Assembly: GCA_900635465.1 (NCBI GenBank) | Contig: LR134135.1 | Coordinates: 62,001 to 126,000 of the forward strand | Direction of reading: 5' to 3' | From: Lelliottia amnigena | Lineage (GTDB): Bacteria; Pseudomonadota; Gammaproteobacteria; Enterobacterales; Enterobacteriaceae | DNA length: 64,000 bases | Shown: positions 10,083 through 18,849 of the stretch, piece by piece | How positions within the stretch are numbered: position 1 is the first letter of the stretch | Layout: each line of letters starts with the position of its first letter | Position numbers and translations under genes: made by a program | The notes under the pieces: model-generated | The model's input: only the letters and a program-made list of their open reading frames with translations | The model's database searches: none | Told to the model about the DNA's origin: nothing

Positions 10083-10382
10083 ATGAGCAGCACTATCCAC
10101 TTCCGTATCGACGAAGAAACCAAGCGGCTGGCAATGCAGGCCGCAGAGCGCCAGCAGATGAGCCTGACGGAACTGATGCGCCAGCGGGCCGAAGAGCTGG
10201 CCGCAGAAGAGCGCCGCTACCAGAACAGCGAGCATGAAGGCTGGCTGGAAACACAGATAGCCCAGGCGTTCAGCCGCCATGATGCAGGTGAAGGTGAGTA
10301 CATCAGCAATGATGATATGGAAAGCCGGATGAACACGCTGAAACAACAGGCCATGCGGGGTAAGCGTGAGCATCAGGGTTGA
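10083..10382 (+). CDS. RelB/DinJ-type antitoxin
   Basis: 99 residues from ATG 10083 (GAGG at 10071). An ATG at 10077 is also possible. MSSTIHFRIDEETKRLAMQAAERQQMSLTELM is a ribbon-helix-helix dimer domain of the RelB/DinJ kind, followed by a charged helical tail that would wrap the toxin. It should bind DNA as autorepressor and neutralise the partner that overlaps its 3' end. Confidence 0.78.
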   Translation: MSSTIHFRIDEETKRLAMQAAERQQMSLTELMRQRAEELAAEERRYQNSEHEGWLETQIAQAFSRHDAGEGEYISNDDMESRMNTLKQQAMRGKREHQG

Positions 10383-10670
10383 GTGGGAAAACGCGCACAG
10401 CATGACAGAGAAAACCTCTTCCGGTACCTGAACCGCGAGGCGGGGGCAATGGTGGCTATCGCGGCTGACGACCGTCTGGCAGGTATGGTCACTATTCTTG
10501 CGGAAAACCCGCTTGCCGGAGTGAAAGCCGGACGTTTAGAGAAGCAGCGTAAACTGGTGGTGCCGCACTTCCCGTTCATCATCGTGTATGTCGCAGAAAG
10601 CGCTCGTATGCGCATCCTGCGTGTACTTCACACCTCCCGCAAGATAGCCGGGCAATACAGCCAGGGCTGA
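10366..10670 (+). pseudogene. RelE/ParE-type toxin, N-terminus probably frameshifted
   Basis: From GTG 10366, overlapping the antitoxin, the frame reads VSIRVEWEN, the expected first beta strand, then ends after 21 codons. The rest of the domain lies in another frame from about 10389: AQHDRENLFRYLNREAG, RLEKQRKLVVPHFPFIIVYV, RMRILRVLHTSRKIAGQY, ending at 10670. The bases between EW and AQHD number 8, not a multiple of 3, so one base has been lost or gained near the GGGAAAA run at 10385-10391. A shortened protein from GTG 10383 would lack the first strand. RelE/ParE proteins are mRNA interferases or gyrase poisons. Confidence 0.65.
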
Positions 10671-10740
10671 GGCCCGCAGAGGATAAATAATACAAATGGT
10701 TTGCTGGTATACCTAAGAAAAGAGTAATTAGATAAACGGA

Positions 10741-11364
10741 TAGGCACTTACGATGGTGTTGAGAATAACACGCTGGGTGTTGCGCCTCCGGTTCCGGTGC
10801 CTGTTCCCGGGGTTCCGGTAAGCCCGGGAGATTAGGTCACCAAAAATGCCAATGACAAAATAGCGTCAGCTGTGGATGATCTGTTTGATGCGATTGATAA
10901 AGCCACTCAGTGTAGCTTTGGGCGTGCATGTTCTTCGGATGATTCAAGTTAGGAATCGAAACCCAATGTATCTACGACATTAACCCCATGCTGAAGATGG
11001 GCGTGATAGATGAGATGGAGACCTGCTGAAAGGTGGTAAATCTAAAGATACTCAGATCTGGACAGAAACCAAGAAAGCGGAGCCTGTGAGTAATGCTTAG
11101 GGGCACTGGACAAAACATGGGAAAGAATTTCCGGAGTATCAAAATGCAAAACAATATGCGGAAGCCACTCATACCTTTGTAAATAATCCGCCCGCAGGTA
11201 CGCTTACAACAACACGTAAAAACGGTGATACGATTTATTACAACCAATCATCTAATACTTTTGCCGTAAAAAATGCTGACGGCGTGCCAAAAACAATGTT
11301 TAGACCGGATCCAAAAGATCATGGTTATCCAACAAATTTGGACTATTTCAATGCACAAAAATAA
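10741..11364 (+). pseudogene. Decayed orphan cdiA-CT module (zinc-ribbon immunity type)
   Basis: The junction GVENNTLG lies at about 10755-10778. The linker is Pro/Val-rich (PVPVPVPGVPVSPGD), parallel to the module at 21401. In-frame stops occur at 10834-10836 (TAG) and again near 10950 and 11025. A toxin tail is open after a stop near 11100: HWTKHGKEFPEYQNAKQY, NNPPAGTLTTTRKNGDTI, KNADGVPKTMFRPDPKD. The Lys-His-rich tail resembles C-terminal RNase-type domains of other FHA and Rhs toxins, but I cannot name the family. The stop at 11362-11364 lies inside the immunity gene. Confidence 0.7.
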
Positions 11365-11620
11365 TGAGCTATATATTTGTCGTATATGTGGTTCCGAACA
11401 GGTAGATGCTCCCTGGGGTGATGATGGTGAATCACCAACATACGATATATGTGATTGTTGTGGAGTAGAGTTTGGCTATGAAGATTCAACCTTACAGGGA
11501 ATTAAGATGTACCGGTCGAAATGGTTAGATAATGGTGCCAAGTGGTACCATAAAAAATCTGAGCCTGAGAGTTGGCCCTTAGAAGAGCAGTTATCTCATG
11601 TACCAGCTAAATATCTATAA
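11351..11620 (+). CDS. Zinc-ribbon (CPCC-like) immunity protein
   Basis: 89 residues from ATG 11351, overlapping the toxin tail by 14 bases. CRICGSEQ and CDCCGVEFGYED give two C-x2-C knuckles of a zinc ribbon, with the C-terminal pattern YRSKWLDNGAKWYHKKSEP and WPLEEQLSHVP. This resembles the Cys-rich CPCC-type proteins often found as toxin immunity genes. Intact although its toxin is decayed. A terminator follows. Confidence 0.7.
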   Translation: MHKNNELYICRICGSEQVDAPWGDDGESPTYDICDCCGVEFGYEDSTLQGIKMYRSKWLDNGAKWYHKKSEPESWPLEEQLSHVPAKYL

Positions 11621-11625
11621 ACTAA

Positions 11626-11657
11626 ATCCCGGCCTTAGCGCCGGGATCTTCTCTTTT
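11626..11657 (+). terminator. Terminator behind the zinc-ribbon immunity gene
   Basis: Stem ATCCCGGC (11626-11633) and GCCGGGAT (11640-11647), then CTTCTCTTTT. Confidence 0.85.
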
Positions 11658-11660
11658 CCG

Positions 11661-11796
11661 TCAGCCCATAACCGGCTCGATCACCAGTCGTCCCTCTTCC
11701 ACGCTGACAAAAACCGGCGTGTCGGTGCTGAATCCCGCCTCTCTCAGCCAGTTACCGTTCAGGTGCAGACTGGGTTGGCAGGAATAGTACGTAGTC
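11661..11796 (-). pseudogene. SymE-like C-terminal fragment
   Basis: Reading on the minus strand gives YYSCQPSLHLNGNWLREAGF then STDTPVFVSVEEGRLVIEPV and a stop at 11661. This is the C-terminal half of the SymE-like protein family of the array. The N-terminal half and start are missing, replaced by the unrelated sequence that leads into the 11810 repeat. Confidence 0.65.
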
Positions 11797-11809
11797 CTTT
11801 GGGAGTATG

Positions 11810-11989
11810 CTCTTTAATAGCACCGGGAAAATGGAAAATGGAAAACGGGGAGCAAAATCGCGTATCAGGGCACTGGTGCCTCTCCATTAAAATACAGTGG
11901 AGAAAGTACTTCTAACCTGCTGAGTGTGCTGGAAAAACTCTGCGCGGCCTGCTGAATCCGCGTCAGAGAGAGTTGTTGTTGAGAATAAC
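11810..11989 (+). repeat. Array-specific repeat ending at VENN, copy 2
   Basis: Closely similar to 6714-6887, with small insertions near its start. It again supplies ESASERVVVENN directly before a toxin segment. Confidence 0.75.
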
Positions 11990-12501
11990 TCAATGTCTGG
12001 GCTTGTGCCGCCTCGCGTACAGCAGGATACTTCTCTGGCGTTTGGTCCGAATCAACAAGGAAAGAGTGCCGAAGAGGTTGGTGATGCAATAGATGCTTCT
12101 CATATAGGGCCGTCATGGGGGACTGAATATAAAGTTCACCCCACAGTGCAAGCGAGTGTCAATGGCGGTTTACTTGTGAAAGGTGAGACTTTCGGTACCA
12201 CAATAGATGACAATCATTTTTCAGCTAACGGTGGAGATTCCACTACTGTTGGATTGCAAACTGGGGGTTCCGTAGGCTTAAATTTTGGCCCATATTTGCA
12301 AGGTACTTTTGGAACACCAACTAGTGATTATTCATTCAATGCAAGCATGGGGCTGGGACATTCAGTGTGACCAATAGTAAAGATGGTATTAGCTTGTATA
12401 TTGGAGTCGGCCCATCTTGGGGTATATCTGGAACAAAATTTAATGGTGTAGACGTTAATGGAAGCGGGACAAAGGAGGTTTATCGACATGACTTTAAATA
12501 A
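11924..12501 (+). pseudogene. Orphan CdiA-CT toxin with glycine-rich tip, frameshifted
   Basis: From GTG 11924 the frame gives RVVVENNSMSG, then a Gly/Thr/Ser-rich domain: GTEYKVHPTVQASVNGG, STTVGLQTGGSVGLNFGPY. One base is missing at the GGGG run 12349-12352. In the next frame it continues SVTNSKDGISLYIGVGPSWG and ends KEVYRHDFK at 12501. The tip has alternating hydrophobic and Gly residues suggesting beta structure. It lacks nuclease-like His/Lys patterns, and a membrane-type immunity remnant follows. I therefore suspect a membrane-acting toxin. No family recognised. Confidence 0.65.
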
Positions 12502-12844
12502 TTCAAATTTATTCATGACGCTTGCTGCATTATTCATGTTGATCACAAGTGTTTTTTTTTGTTCATTTTATATATAAGGTAATTGGGGGTGTTAAGTTCG
12601 GAAGAGACTTTTTTTATTCTTTGATTTCATGCTCTTTAGCTCGGGATGGAAGGCTAACGGGGCCGCTATTACAATGATTCTTTCATTTGCTTTCTTATCT
12701 TTTTCTGATTTTTTTAGATCTGGAGGGGCGGGGAATCTTGCTGAGGAATTAGCATGGATGATACCTGTTATTCTATTATTTATTCACTGCAGGTATTGCT
12801 CAGGGATAACTTTTTCAGAGTGGTCAAAAAACACTTATATTTAG
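12488..12844 (+). pseudogene. Decayed membrane-type immunity gene
   Basis: An ATG at 12488 overlaps the toxin end and opens a 31-codon frame with one hydrophobic helix (LFMTLAALFMLITSVFFLF), ending at 12583. In other frames follow KVIGGVKFGRDFFYS and, from 12629, GWKANGAAITMILSFAFLSF and WMIPVILLFIHCRYCSG, two more hydrophobic helices. Joined, they look like one three-helix membrane protein broken by indels, one at the run of nine T (12552-12560). The last helix with HCRY recalls the intact membrane protein at 22775-23236. Confidence 0.5.
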
Positions 12845-12954
12845 AGAGTTTTTTTTGAATTTAGCTTTAAAACCACGTTACATAATACTGTGGGTGGTCA
12901 GGCTGGCTTACATTTTGTGGGTGTATTTGCATTTATTTAAATAGTTATATCTCA

Positions 12955-13285
12955 AGTTGAGAATAACTATCTTAGCAGCAAACAGATAGGTGCCTGGTCT
13001 GCTGAAATGAAATCCTGTAAGGTCGGCGGCGGTGACTGTGATGGCATTATCAGAAAGTATGAGGAACAAGTACCTCCCAGCAACAGCAGCTTATCAGAGA
13101 CTGTGCGATCAATCCTACGACTTGACAGCAGAAATATGGTGATGTGCTGGCTGATAGCATGGCGGTAGCGGAGCTGATCGGCCAATATATGAGACGACGA
13201 TAATGACAAGAAATATAATATCGCGGTAACGGTTGGCAACAATGGATTTATCGTCGGAGCAAACCTTAGAGGTGCGGTGAAATGA
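12955..13285 (+). pseudogene. Decayed orphan cdiA-CT module
   Basis: The junction is QVENNYLSSKQIGAWSAEMK at 12955-13014, followed by CKVGGGDCDGIIRKYEEQ. This start is common in VENN-linked toxins. The frame then breaks (KYGDVLADSMAV in another frame near 13134-13170). The final piece NDKKYNIAVTVGNNGFIVGA leads to a stop at 13283-13285 that overlaps the ATG of the immunity gene. Most of the toxin has been deleted, so its type cannot be told. Confidence 0.65.
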
Positions 13286-13572
13286 AAAAAATAAAACTAA
13301 TGGCTGACTATCAATGTCACCCATTATGGGGAATGGAATCAGATGATTTTGGTGACATATCTCCTGATGATTTGCCTATTTCTTTAGAACTTAAGAATAA
13401 CTTGCATGATTGGGCTGCGAGATATGATTTGACTCTTAATATGGATGATCCGGCCTCGTCTGGGTTTGAAAATGAAATGATGGAGAGTGTTTTCATTGAG
13501 GATGGCAGGAAGCTAGCAATAAAGTTACAAGAAGAACTCGGTAGCAGCTACAACGTAGTTTATCAATTCTGA
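13282..13572 (+). CDS. Orphan CDI immunity protein, unnamed family
   Basis: 96 residues starting in an ATGA overlap with the toxin remnant. MKKIKLMADYQCHPLWGMES, DISPDDLPISLELKNNLHDW, LNMDDPASSGF and KLAIKLQEELGSSYNV form a small acidic protein. I have seen this pattern next to polymorphic toxins but cannot name a Pfam family. Intact while its toxin is almost gone; its only possible role is protection against siblings that carry that toxin. It is followed directly by a recombinase fragment with no clear terminator. Confidence 0.65.
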   Translation: MKKIKLMADYQCHPLWGMESDDFGDISPDDLPISLELKNNLHDWAARYDLTLNMDDPASSGFENEMMESVFIEDGRKLAIKLQEELGSSYNVVYQF

Positions 13573-13579
13573 CCACCAT

Positions 13580-13916
13580 GTGCGGCCGCAGGTGCAGGTC
13601 AATGCGCACTGTAAGGCGCCGTTAATCGCACTCGACGGTGTGGAAGGACTGGGGCCGAACGGCGTCACTAACGCCGTTAGCCCCTACATGAAAGCTTCCG
13701 GGCTGGGAGCGCACGGAAGCTGTCACCTGTTCCGCCACGCGATGGCGACCCCAGATGCTGGAAAACGGCGCAGACCTGCGCTGGATACAGTCGATGCTGG
13801 GCCATGCCAGTGTTGAATCCACGCAGATATACACGCAGGTATCGGTGCGGGCGTTACAGGCGGTGCATGCCACGACCCACCCGGCAGAGCGTGAAAGCAC
13901 GGGCGATACAGAATAA
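13580..13916 (+). pseudogene. C-terminal remnant of a second XerC-like recombinase
   Basis: Parallel to 9599-9905 at high identity: VEGLGPNGVTNAVSPYMK and CHLFRHAMAT, then an indel near 13747 (ACCCCAG in place of ACGCAG) shifts the frame. It resumes MLENGADLRWIQSMLGHASV, STQIYTQVSVRALQAVHATT and ends at 13914-13916. It keeps the His, Arg and Tyr of the active site but lacks the first two thirds. So the recombinase cassette was once present twice. Confidence 0.8.
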
Positions 13917-14054
13917 ACCTGGCAACGCATATCCCGCGGCTTTACTGACAACAGTCACTTACAGACGCTTCTAAGGCGTGTGTCGTGGCATCACGTCTTC
14001 CATGCTGATGTGGATAATGGTGCGGCAGCGTCTCCGGCCAAAAACGCATGTCGG

Positions 14055-14141
14055 GGCAAAATTGTTACAGCTTTTCCTGATAATGGCTTGATACCGAGAA
14101 GTTATAAAAAGATTAAACAATTATGGTGTTTAAATGATTGA
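14055..14141 (+). pseudogene. EndoU toxin C-terminal remnant
   Basis: The frame GKIVTAFPDNGLIPRSYKKIK matches the end of the EndoU toxin at 6115-6160 (GKIVTAFPDNN). Only the last 25 or so codons remain. The stretch 13917-14054 before it has no recognisable gene. Confidence 0.6.
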
Positions 14142-14396
14142 TTTAGATTAAAAAATATTTTTTAGGCGACCTTTTTAAGGGGTGGTTAGATAATGAAATG
14201 CTTCAGGATGCCGTAGGGTATGTAGGGCATGGTGAAAGAGGGGTTAGCTTTTGAAACGATTTGCGATCATTTAAGCGAGTATGAAGTACCGATTAGTCAG
14301 TCTGAGTATGATTTAGCTATAAATATTTGTAATGATCTTAAAATGGATGTTAATGACATTAGCTTAAAACATTTAAGAAAATTAATTATCCAGTAA
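14134..14396 (+). pseudogene. Decayed MafI-type immunity gene
   Basis: Starts MIDLD in an overlap with the EndoU remnant, then meets a stop. The pieces LGDLFKGWLDNEMLQDAVGY and, one frame over, LAFETICDHLSEYEVPISQS and YDLAINICNDLKMDVNDI align with the intact MafI at 6171-6422. At least one indel near 14240 (GGGG) breaks it. One of the few immunity genes in the array that has decayed, together with its toxin. Confidence 0.6.
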
Positions 14397-17300
14397 ACAT
14401 TCCCGACTGTCGTCGAAGATGAGGTTGGGCTGAAAGCCGGTAACAACGTCGATATTGTGGCGGCGACCAACAGCAACACCGACTGGCGCTTCAAAGAGGA
14501 GAAAAAAAGCGGCCTGATGGGAACCGGTGGAATTGGTTTCACCATCGGCAGCAGTAAATCCACGCACGATCTCCGTGAGAAGGGCACTACTCAGAGCCAG
14601 AGCTTTAGCACCGTGGGCTCAACGGGCGGCAATGTTGATATCGCGGCCGGTAATCAGCTCCATGTCGGCGGCGCGGATCTGGTGGCGGGCAAAGATCTCG
14701 CGCTGAAGGGCGATAGCGTCATCATCGAACCGGGGCACGATAAACGCACGCGTGATGAGACGTTTGAACAAAAAGCCAGCGGCCTGACAGTCGCCCTTTC
14801 GGGTGCGGTAGGGAGCGCGATTAACAGCGCGGTGCAGTCGGCGCAGGCCGCGAAAGAGGAAAGTGATGGTCGCGTGGCGGCGTTGCAGGCCACAAAAGCG
14901 GTGCTCTCCGGCGTGCAGGCGGGACAGGGTGTCGCGCTGGACGCCGCCAGGGGTGAACAGCCTGAAAACACCAATACAATTGGTGTCAGTGCCTCGCTGA
15001 CCACGCAGAAGTCTAAATCTGAACAGCATGCGAAAAGCGATGCGGTGACGGGCAGCACGCTGAATGCGGGCAATAACCTCTCCATCATCGCGAACGGGAA
15101 AGGCAAAGGCCCGAATAGTGGCGATATTGTGATCGCGGGCAGCCAGCTGAAAGCGGGCGGCGACACCACCCTGGATGCACAGAACGATATTGTGCTCGCA
15201 GGGGCAGCGAACACTCAGCAAACCAGCAGCAAGAACAGCAGCAGCGGTGGGGGCGTTGGGGTCGGTATTGGCGTCGGCAGCGGTGGCTGGGGCATCAGTG
15301 TATTTGCCAACGCTAACTCTGCGCACGGCAAGGACAAAGGCAACGGTACCGACTGGACCGAGACCACGATCGACAGCGGCAAAACCGTGACCATCAACAG
15401 CGGGCATGACACGGTACTCGACGGGGCGCAGGTCAACGGCAATACAATTATCGCTGACGTCGGTCACGACCTGCTGATGAGCAGCCAGCAGGACACGAAT
15501 AAATACGATAGCAAACAGACCAGCGTGGCGGGAGGAGGCAGCTTCACGTTTGGCTCCATGACCGGCTCGGGCTACATCAGCGTCAGCCAGGATAAGATGA
15601 AGAGTCGCTTCGACTCCGTGGCCGAACAGACCGGGCTGTTTGCCGGTGCTGGTGGCTTCGACATCACCGTTGGCAATCACACTCAGCTCGACGGTGCGGT
15701 CATTGCTTCGACGGCGACGGCAGATAAAAATAGCCTCGACACCGGGACGCTGGGCTTTAGTGATATCCACAACGAGGCGGATTTTAAAACTCAGCACGCG
15801 GGCGGCTCGTTTAACAGCGGGGGCAGTATCGCCGGGCAGTTTGCCAGCAATGCGGCAAGTACCCTGCTGGCAGGCGGTGGGAGCAAAGGCCACGCAGAGG
15901 GAACATCTCAGGCAGCAATCTCTGACGGCTCTGTCACCATCCGCGATAAGGCCAGCCAGAAACAGGACGTGGCAGACCTGAGTCGCGACACGGCGCATGC
16001 CAATGACAGCATCAGCCCGATCTTCGATAAGGAAAAAGAGCAGAACCGCCTGAAAGCGGTGGGGCTTATCAGTGATATCGCGGGTCAGGCCGCAGACGTA
16101 GCCAGATCGCAGGGCGAGCTGGCCGGGCGTAAAGCAGCGAAAGACCCGGCATCACTGGAAGAAGCACGCCAGCAGCTGGCTGTTGAAGGAAAAGCGGTCA
16201 CAGATGCTGCTGTGGAACAACGTGCGTACAACAATACGTCGTCGCTCTATGGCACGGGTGGTGCGGTTCAGCGCGGTATTCAGGCAACCACAGGAGCCCT
16301 GACCGTGCTGGCTGGTGGTGGCGACCTTGCGGGCGCACTGGCAGCGGCATCGGCCCCGGAGCTGGCAAATATCATCGGGCACCATTCTGGCCTCAGCGAC
16401 AATGACGCGCTGATAGCTCATGCGCTGCTGGGCGGCGTGGTGGCCTCGTTGCAGGGTAAGAGTGCCGGTGCAGGTGCTGCGGGAGCATTGACGGGAGAAC
16501 TTGCCGCACGCGCCATAAAAGCGCAATTTTTCCCGGGTAAAGATAACCGCGATCTGGATGAAGCGGATAAGCAACTGGTCAGCAACCTTGCAACGCTAGC
16601 ATCGGGACTGGCAGGGAACATCGTCAGCGGTAACGCCAGTGGCACGACGGCGGGCGCTCAGGCCGGGAAAAATGCGGCTGAGAATAACTCGCTGAGTGAT
16701 ATTGCGCAGGCGCAGGCTGAAGGCAAGACGCTTGAGCAGAAGGCAGGCGAGTACGTTGAGGCCGAAAACGAGCGATATAAAAAGGCAAACTGCGGCGGAA
16801 TGAGCGCCGAAGCCTGCTCGGTGAAGATGTACGAAGAGCGGCGTGAAGCGCTGAAAGAAACGGGATCACTGGGCGCTGACTTCGTGCCTGTTGTGGGTGA
16901 TATCAAAAGCTTTGCGGAAGCGCAGTCGGCACTGGATTATCTTGCGGCGGCAATTGGGCTGATACCGGGTGCAGGTGATGCGGCAGGTAAAGCTATCAAG
17001 GCAGCAGAAACGGCGCTGAAGAAAGGTGATGTGGCTGAAGCTTCAAGACTGATTAATAAGGCCAGTGATGAGATTCAGGCAGTCAAGCCATTAGATGTTG
17101 GTTCATATAGAGAACTTAAAGATCGTTCAGTAGTTGGCGACGGATTAGAGCACGATCATATCCCATCATTTGCTGCTATCCGTCAGGCAAAAGAAAATGA
17201 GCTGGGGAGAAAGTTAACTCCAGCAGAAGAAAAAACCTTATATAACAATGCAACAACTATTGAAGTACCTAAAGATGTACATCAGGCTGGCCCTACTTAT

Positions 17301-17480
17301 GGTGGTAAAAATACTCCATCCCAGGTAAAACAAGACGCAATAAATCTTTGTGGTGCAGAATGTCGTGATACAGATGCATTGAGAAAGAATATGCTGGATC
17401 GGGGATATGATCCTAAGCTGGTCGATGATGCAATAAGACAACTCAAGGAAAGAAATACTCAAACAGGAGTAACAAAATAA
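14397..17480 (+). CDS. Orphan CdiA C-terminal fragment with HNH-like nuclease toxin
   Basis: A long open frame without a proper start (nearest GTG 14457), beginning right after the mafI remnant stop. It contains over 740 residues of CdiA identical in style to the main gene, then [13 protein letters not shown] (16677-16715), the pre-toxin [31 protein letters not shown] and [17 protein letters not shown]. The toxin (about 17080-17477) has [32 protein letters not shown] and [16 protein letters not shown]. The D-H-x-P-S and N-x-T-x(10)-H pattern fits HNH/treble-clef DNases of polymorphic toxins; this is inference. The frame is intact. With no signal peptide it should be silent until recombined into cdiA. 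Confidence 0.85.
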   Translation, partial: TFPTVVEDEVGLKAGNNVDIVAATNSNTDWRFKEEKKSGLMGTGGIGFTIGSSKSTHDLREKGTTQSQSFSTVGSTGGNVDIAAGNQLHVGGADLVAGKDLALKGDSVIIEPGHDKRTRDETFEQKASGLTVALSGAVGSAINSAVQSAQAAKEESDGRVAALQATKAVLSGVQAGQGVALDAARGEQPENTNTIGVSASLTTQKSKSEQHAKSDAVTGSTLNAGNNLSIIANGKGKGPNSGDIVIAGSQLKAGGDTTLDAQNDIVLAGAANTQQTSSKNSSSGGGVGVGIGVGSGGWGISVFANANSAHGKDKGNGTDWTETTIDSGKTVTINSGHDTVLDGAQVNGNTIIADVGHDLLMSSQQDTNKYDSKQTSVAGGGSFTFGSMTGSGYISVSQDKMKSRFDSVAEQTGLFAGAGGFDITVGNHTQLDGAVIASTATADKNSLDTGTLGFSDIHNEADFKTQHAGGSFNSGGSIAGQFASNAASTLLAGGGSKGHAEGTSQAAISDGSVTIRDKASQKQDVADLSRDTAHANDSISPIFDKEKEQNRLKAVGLISDIAGQAADVARSQGELAGRKAAKDPASLEEARQQLAVEGKAVTDAAVEQRAYNNTSSLYGTGGAVQRGIQATTGALTVLAGGGDLAGALAAASAPELANIIGHHSGLSDNDALIAHALLGGVVASLQGKSAGAGAAGALTGELAARAIKAQFFPGKDNRDLDEADKQLVSNLATLASGLAGNIVSGNASGTTAGAQAGKNAAENNSLSDIAQAQAEGKTLEQKAGEYVEAENERYKKANCGGMSAEACSVKMYEERREALKETGSLGADFVPVVGDIKSFAEAQSALDYLAAAIGLIPGAGDAAGKAIKAAETALKKGDVAEASRLINKASDEIQAVKPLDVGSYRELKDRSVVGDGLEHDHIPSFAAIRQAKENELGRKLTPAEEKTLYNNATTIEVPKDVHQAGPTYGGKNTPSQVKQDAINLCGAECRDTDALRKNMLDRGYDPKLVDDAIRQLKERNTQTGVTK
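14420..16687 (+). repeat. 2.27 kb direct repeat, copy 2 (orphan module)
   Basis: See 740-3007. The left edge lies at GATGAGGTTGGG (about 14418), the right edge at GAGAATAAC (16680-16688). Confidence 0.95.
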
Positions 17481-17911
17481 TGTTGATATGGAATGAATTT
17501 ATTAAGTTATTAGGTTGCTCAAAACTTGATGGTAAGTTTATTGAAATTTCAAGTGATTTTAATGAGTTGCCTGCAATTGAGGAGAGTGTTTTAGGTGACA
17601 GAAATTATTACTCTTTTTTACATTCAGGTGTTTCATTTTTATTAGAAGATGAAGTTGTAGATCAGATTACTTTTTATGCAAAGCAGGGCGAGGGTTTTTC
17701 TGAGTATAAAGGGGAGCTACCAGTATCGATTAACAGTTCGGAGCATGAGGCTGTTCAAATATTAGGCCACCCTTCGGCTTCAGGTGGTGGGAAAATGGAT
17801 GCGCTCATGGGTTATATTGATCGTTGGATAAAGTATGAAAAAGATGGGTATGCCCTTCATTTACAATTTAATCAGAATGATAATTTATCCAGAGTTACCC
17901 TTATAAAATAA
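17480..17911 (+). CDS. Immunity protein for the HNH-like toxin
   Basis: 143 residues, TAATG overlap with the toxin stop. [20 protein letters not shown], then YYSFLHSGVSFLLEDEVVDQ, QILGHPSASGGGKMD and GYIDRWIKYEKDGYALHLQF. The layout (hydrophobic start, S-F-L-x-E-D, LG-P-SxSGGG) is that of a recurring immunity family I know from pyocin-like and Rhs neighbourhoods but cannot name with certainty. Intact, low GC, terminator behind it. Confidence 0.72.
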   Translation: MLIWNEFIKLLGCSKLDGKFIEISSDFNELPAIEESVLGDRNYYSFLHSGVSFLLEDEVVDQITFYAKQGEGFSEYKGELPVSINSSEHEAVQILGHPSASGGGKMDALMGYIDRWIKYEKDGYALHLQFNQNDNLSRVTLIK

Positions 17912-17918
17912 ACATAAA

Positions 17919-17946
17919 ATCCCGGCCACCGCGCCGGGATTTTTTT
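17919..17946 (+). terminator. Terminator behind the HNH-type immunity gene
   Basis: ATCCCGGC (17919-17926) and GCCGGGAT (17933-17940) followed by six T. Confidence 0.88.
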
Positions 17947-17977
17947 CGCCAGTCGTCTGCCGCGCGGTTGCCACGGC

Positions 17978-18849
17978 TGCGCTGAGAATAACTCACTGTC
18001 TGCTAAAGATGAGAAACAAAGGCAGGATGCGAAGTGGTCACTTCCGTACATCAAAGATGCAGACCAGAAAGCGAAGGCTGAAAAACTGGTTGCTGATCTC
18101 GATGCGAAAGATAAAGCGTTCGATACTGCGCTGGATAAAGCCTGTAATGGAGTGTCGCCAGATGCCTGTAAGGGGATGCGTCAGGAACTGGCGGCGATGG
18201 GCCGGAGCTATGATGAGCAGATGGACGGGCAGTATGTTGGTACTCTTGGCAGCGTGTACAAGGACGGTACCGATAAAATTGCCGGGCAGCAATGGCAATA
18301 CGCTACTGCCGATGCGAAAGCACAGCGCGATACCGATGTTCAGCGTATTGTGCAGAACTGGGGTGTAAGCCTGGAAACGGCCTCAACGCTTTACGACACA
18401 ATGACTGTCATCCATACGACTGCGGCGATTGGTGGGGCGGGGAAGCTCCTACTGCTGGTTCAATTAGAGACGTGAATCCTGGATACCCTGAGCCCGGTCG
18501 TACGCACAACTGTGTAAACTGTGCCGTAGCAACGGATGCCACTTTAGCGGGTAATCCTGCATCTGCATTGCCTATAAATTCAACAGCAGGAGTTTCATTA
18601 ACTGTTCTTGAGAGGCAATTTGGGAATAGGTTTGTAAATATATCCACTCCTGATGCCATTGCGCAGAAAATGTTAGATGCGGGGAATGGAGCTAGAGGTA
18701 TTATTTATGGCTCTTATGGTCCAGATCAGCCAGGGCATGTATTCAATGTCGTTAACCAAAATGGGACAATTCGGTTCCTGGATGGTCAAACTGGTAAAGT
18801 TGCTGATCTTAGCAAATTCGAGTCATTCAAAATGTTGAGAACTAATTAA
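17978..18849 (+). pseudogene. Orphan cdiA-CT module with papain-fold (Tox-PL) toxin, frameshifted
   Basis: The junction AENNSLSAKDEKQRQDAKWS begins at 17978. The pre-toxin contains CNGVSPDACKGMRQELAAMG and TLYDTMTVIHTTAAIGGAG. One base is missing between 18439 and 18446, so the first frame stops at 18473-18475. The second frame carries the toxin: HNCVNCAVATDATLAGNPAS, then GARGIIYGSYGPDQPGHVFN and FLDGQTGKVADL. The C-x-x-C-A, G-H-x-F-N and L-D-G-Q-T-G blocks are the Cys, His and Asp motifs of papain-fold toxin family 1 (Tox-PL), proteins that act as peptidases or glutamine deamidases. All three catalytic residues are present; only the join to CdiA is broken. Confidence 0.8.

Noticed and set aside
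8042..13916. Possible insertion sequence with terminal inverted repeats around the recombinase
   Set aside because: I could not find matching terminal repeats or target duplications at the edges, so I do not call an IS or transposon.
5234..18446. Reading all frameshifts in the array as sequencing errors
   Set aside because: Core genes in the same window have none, and other lesions (nonsense codons, truncations, missing toxin domains) affect the same modules. A few single cases still need read-level proof.
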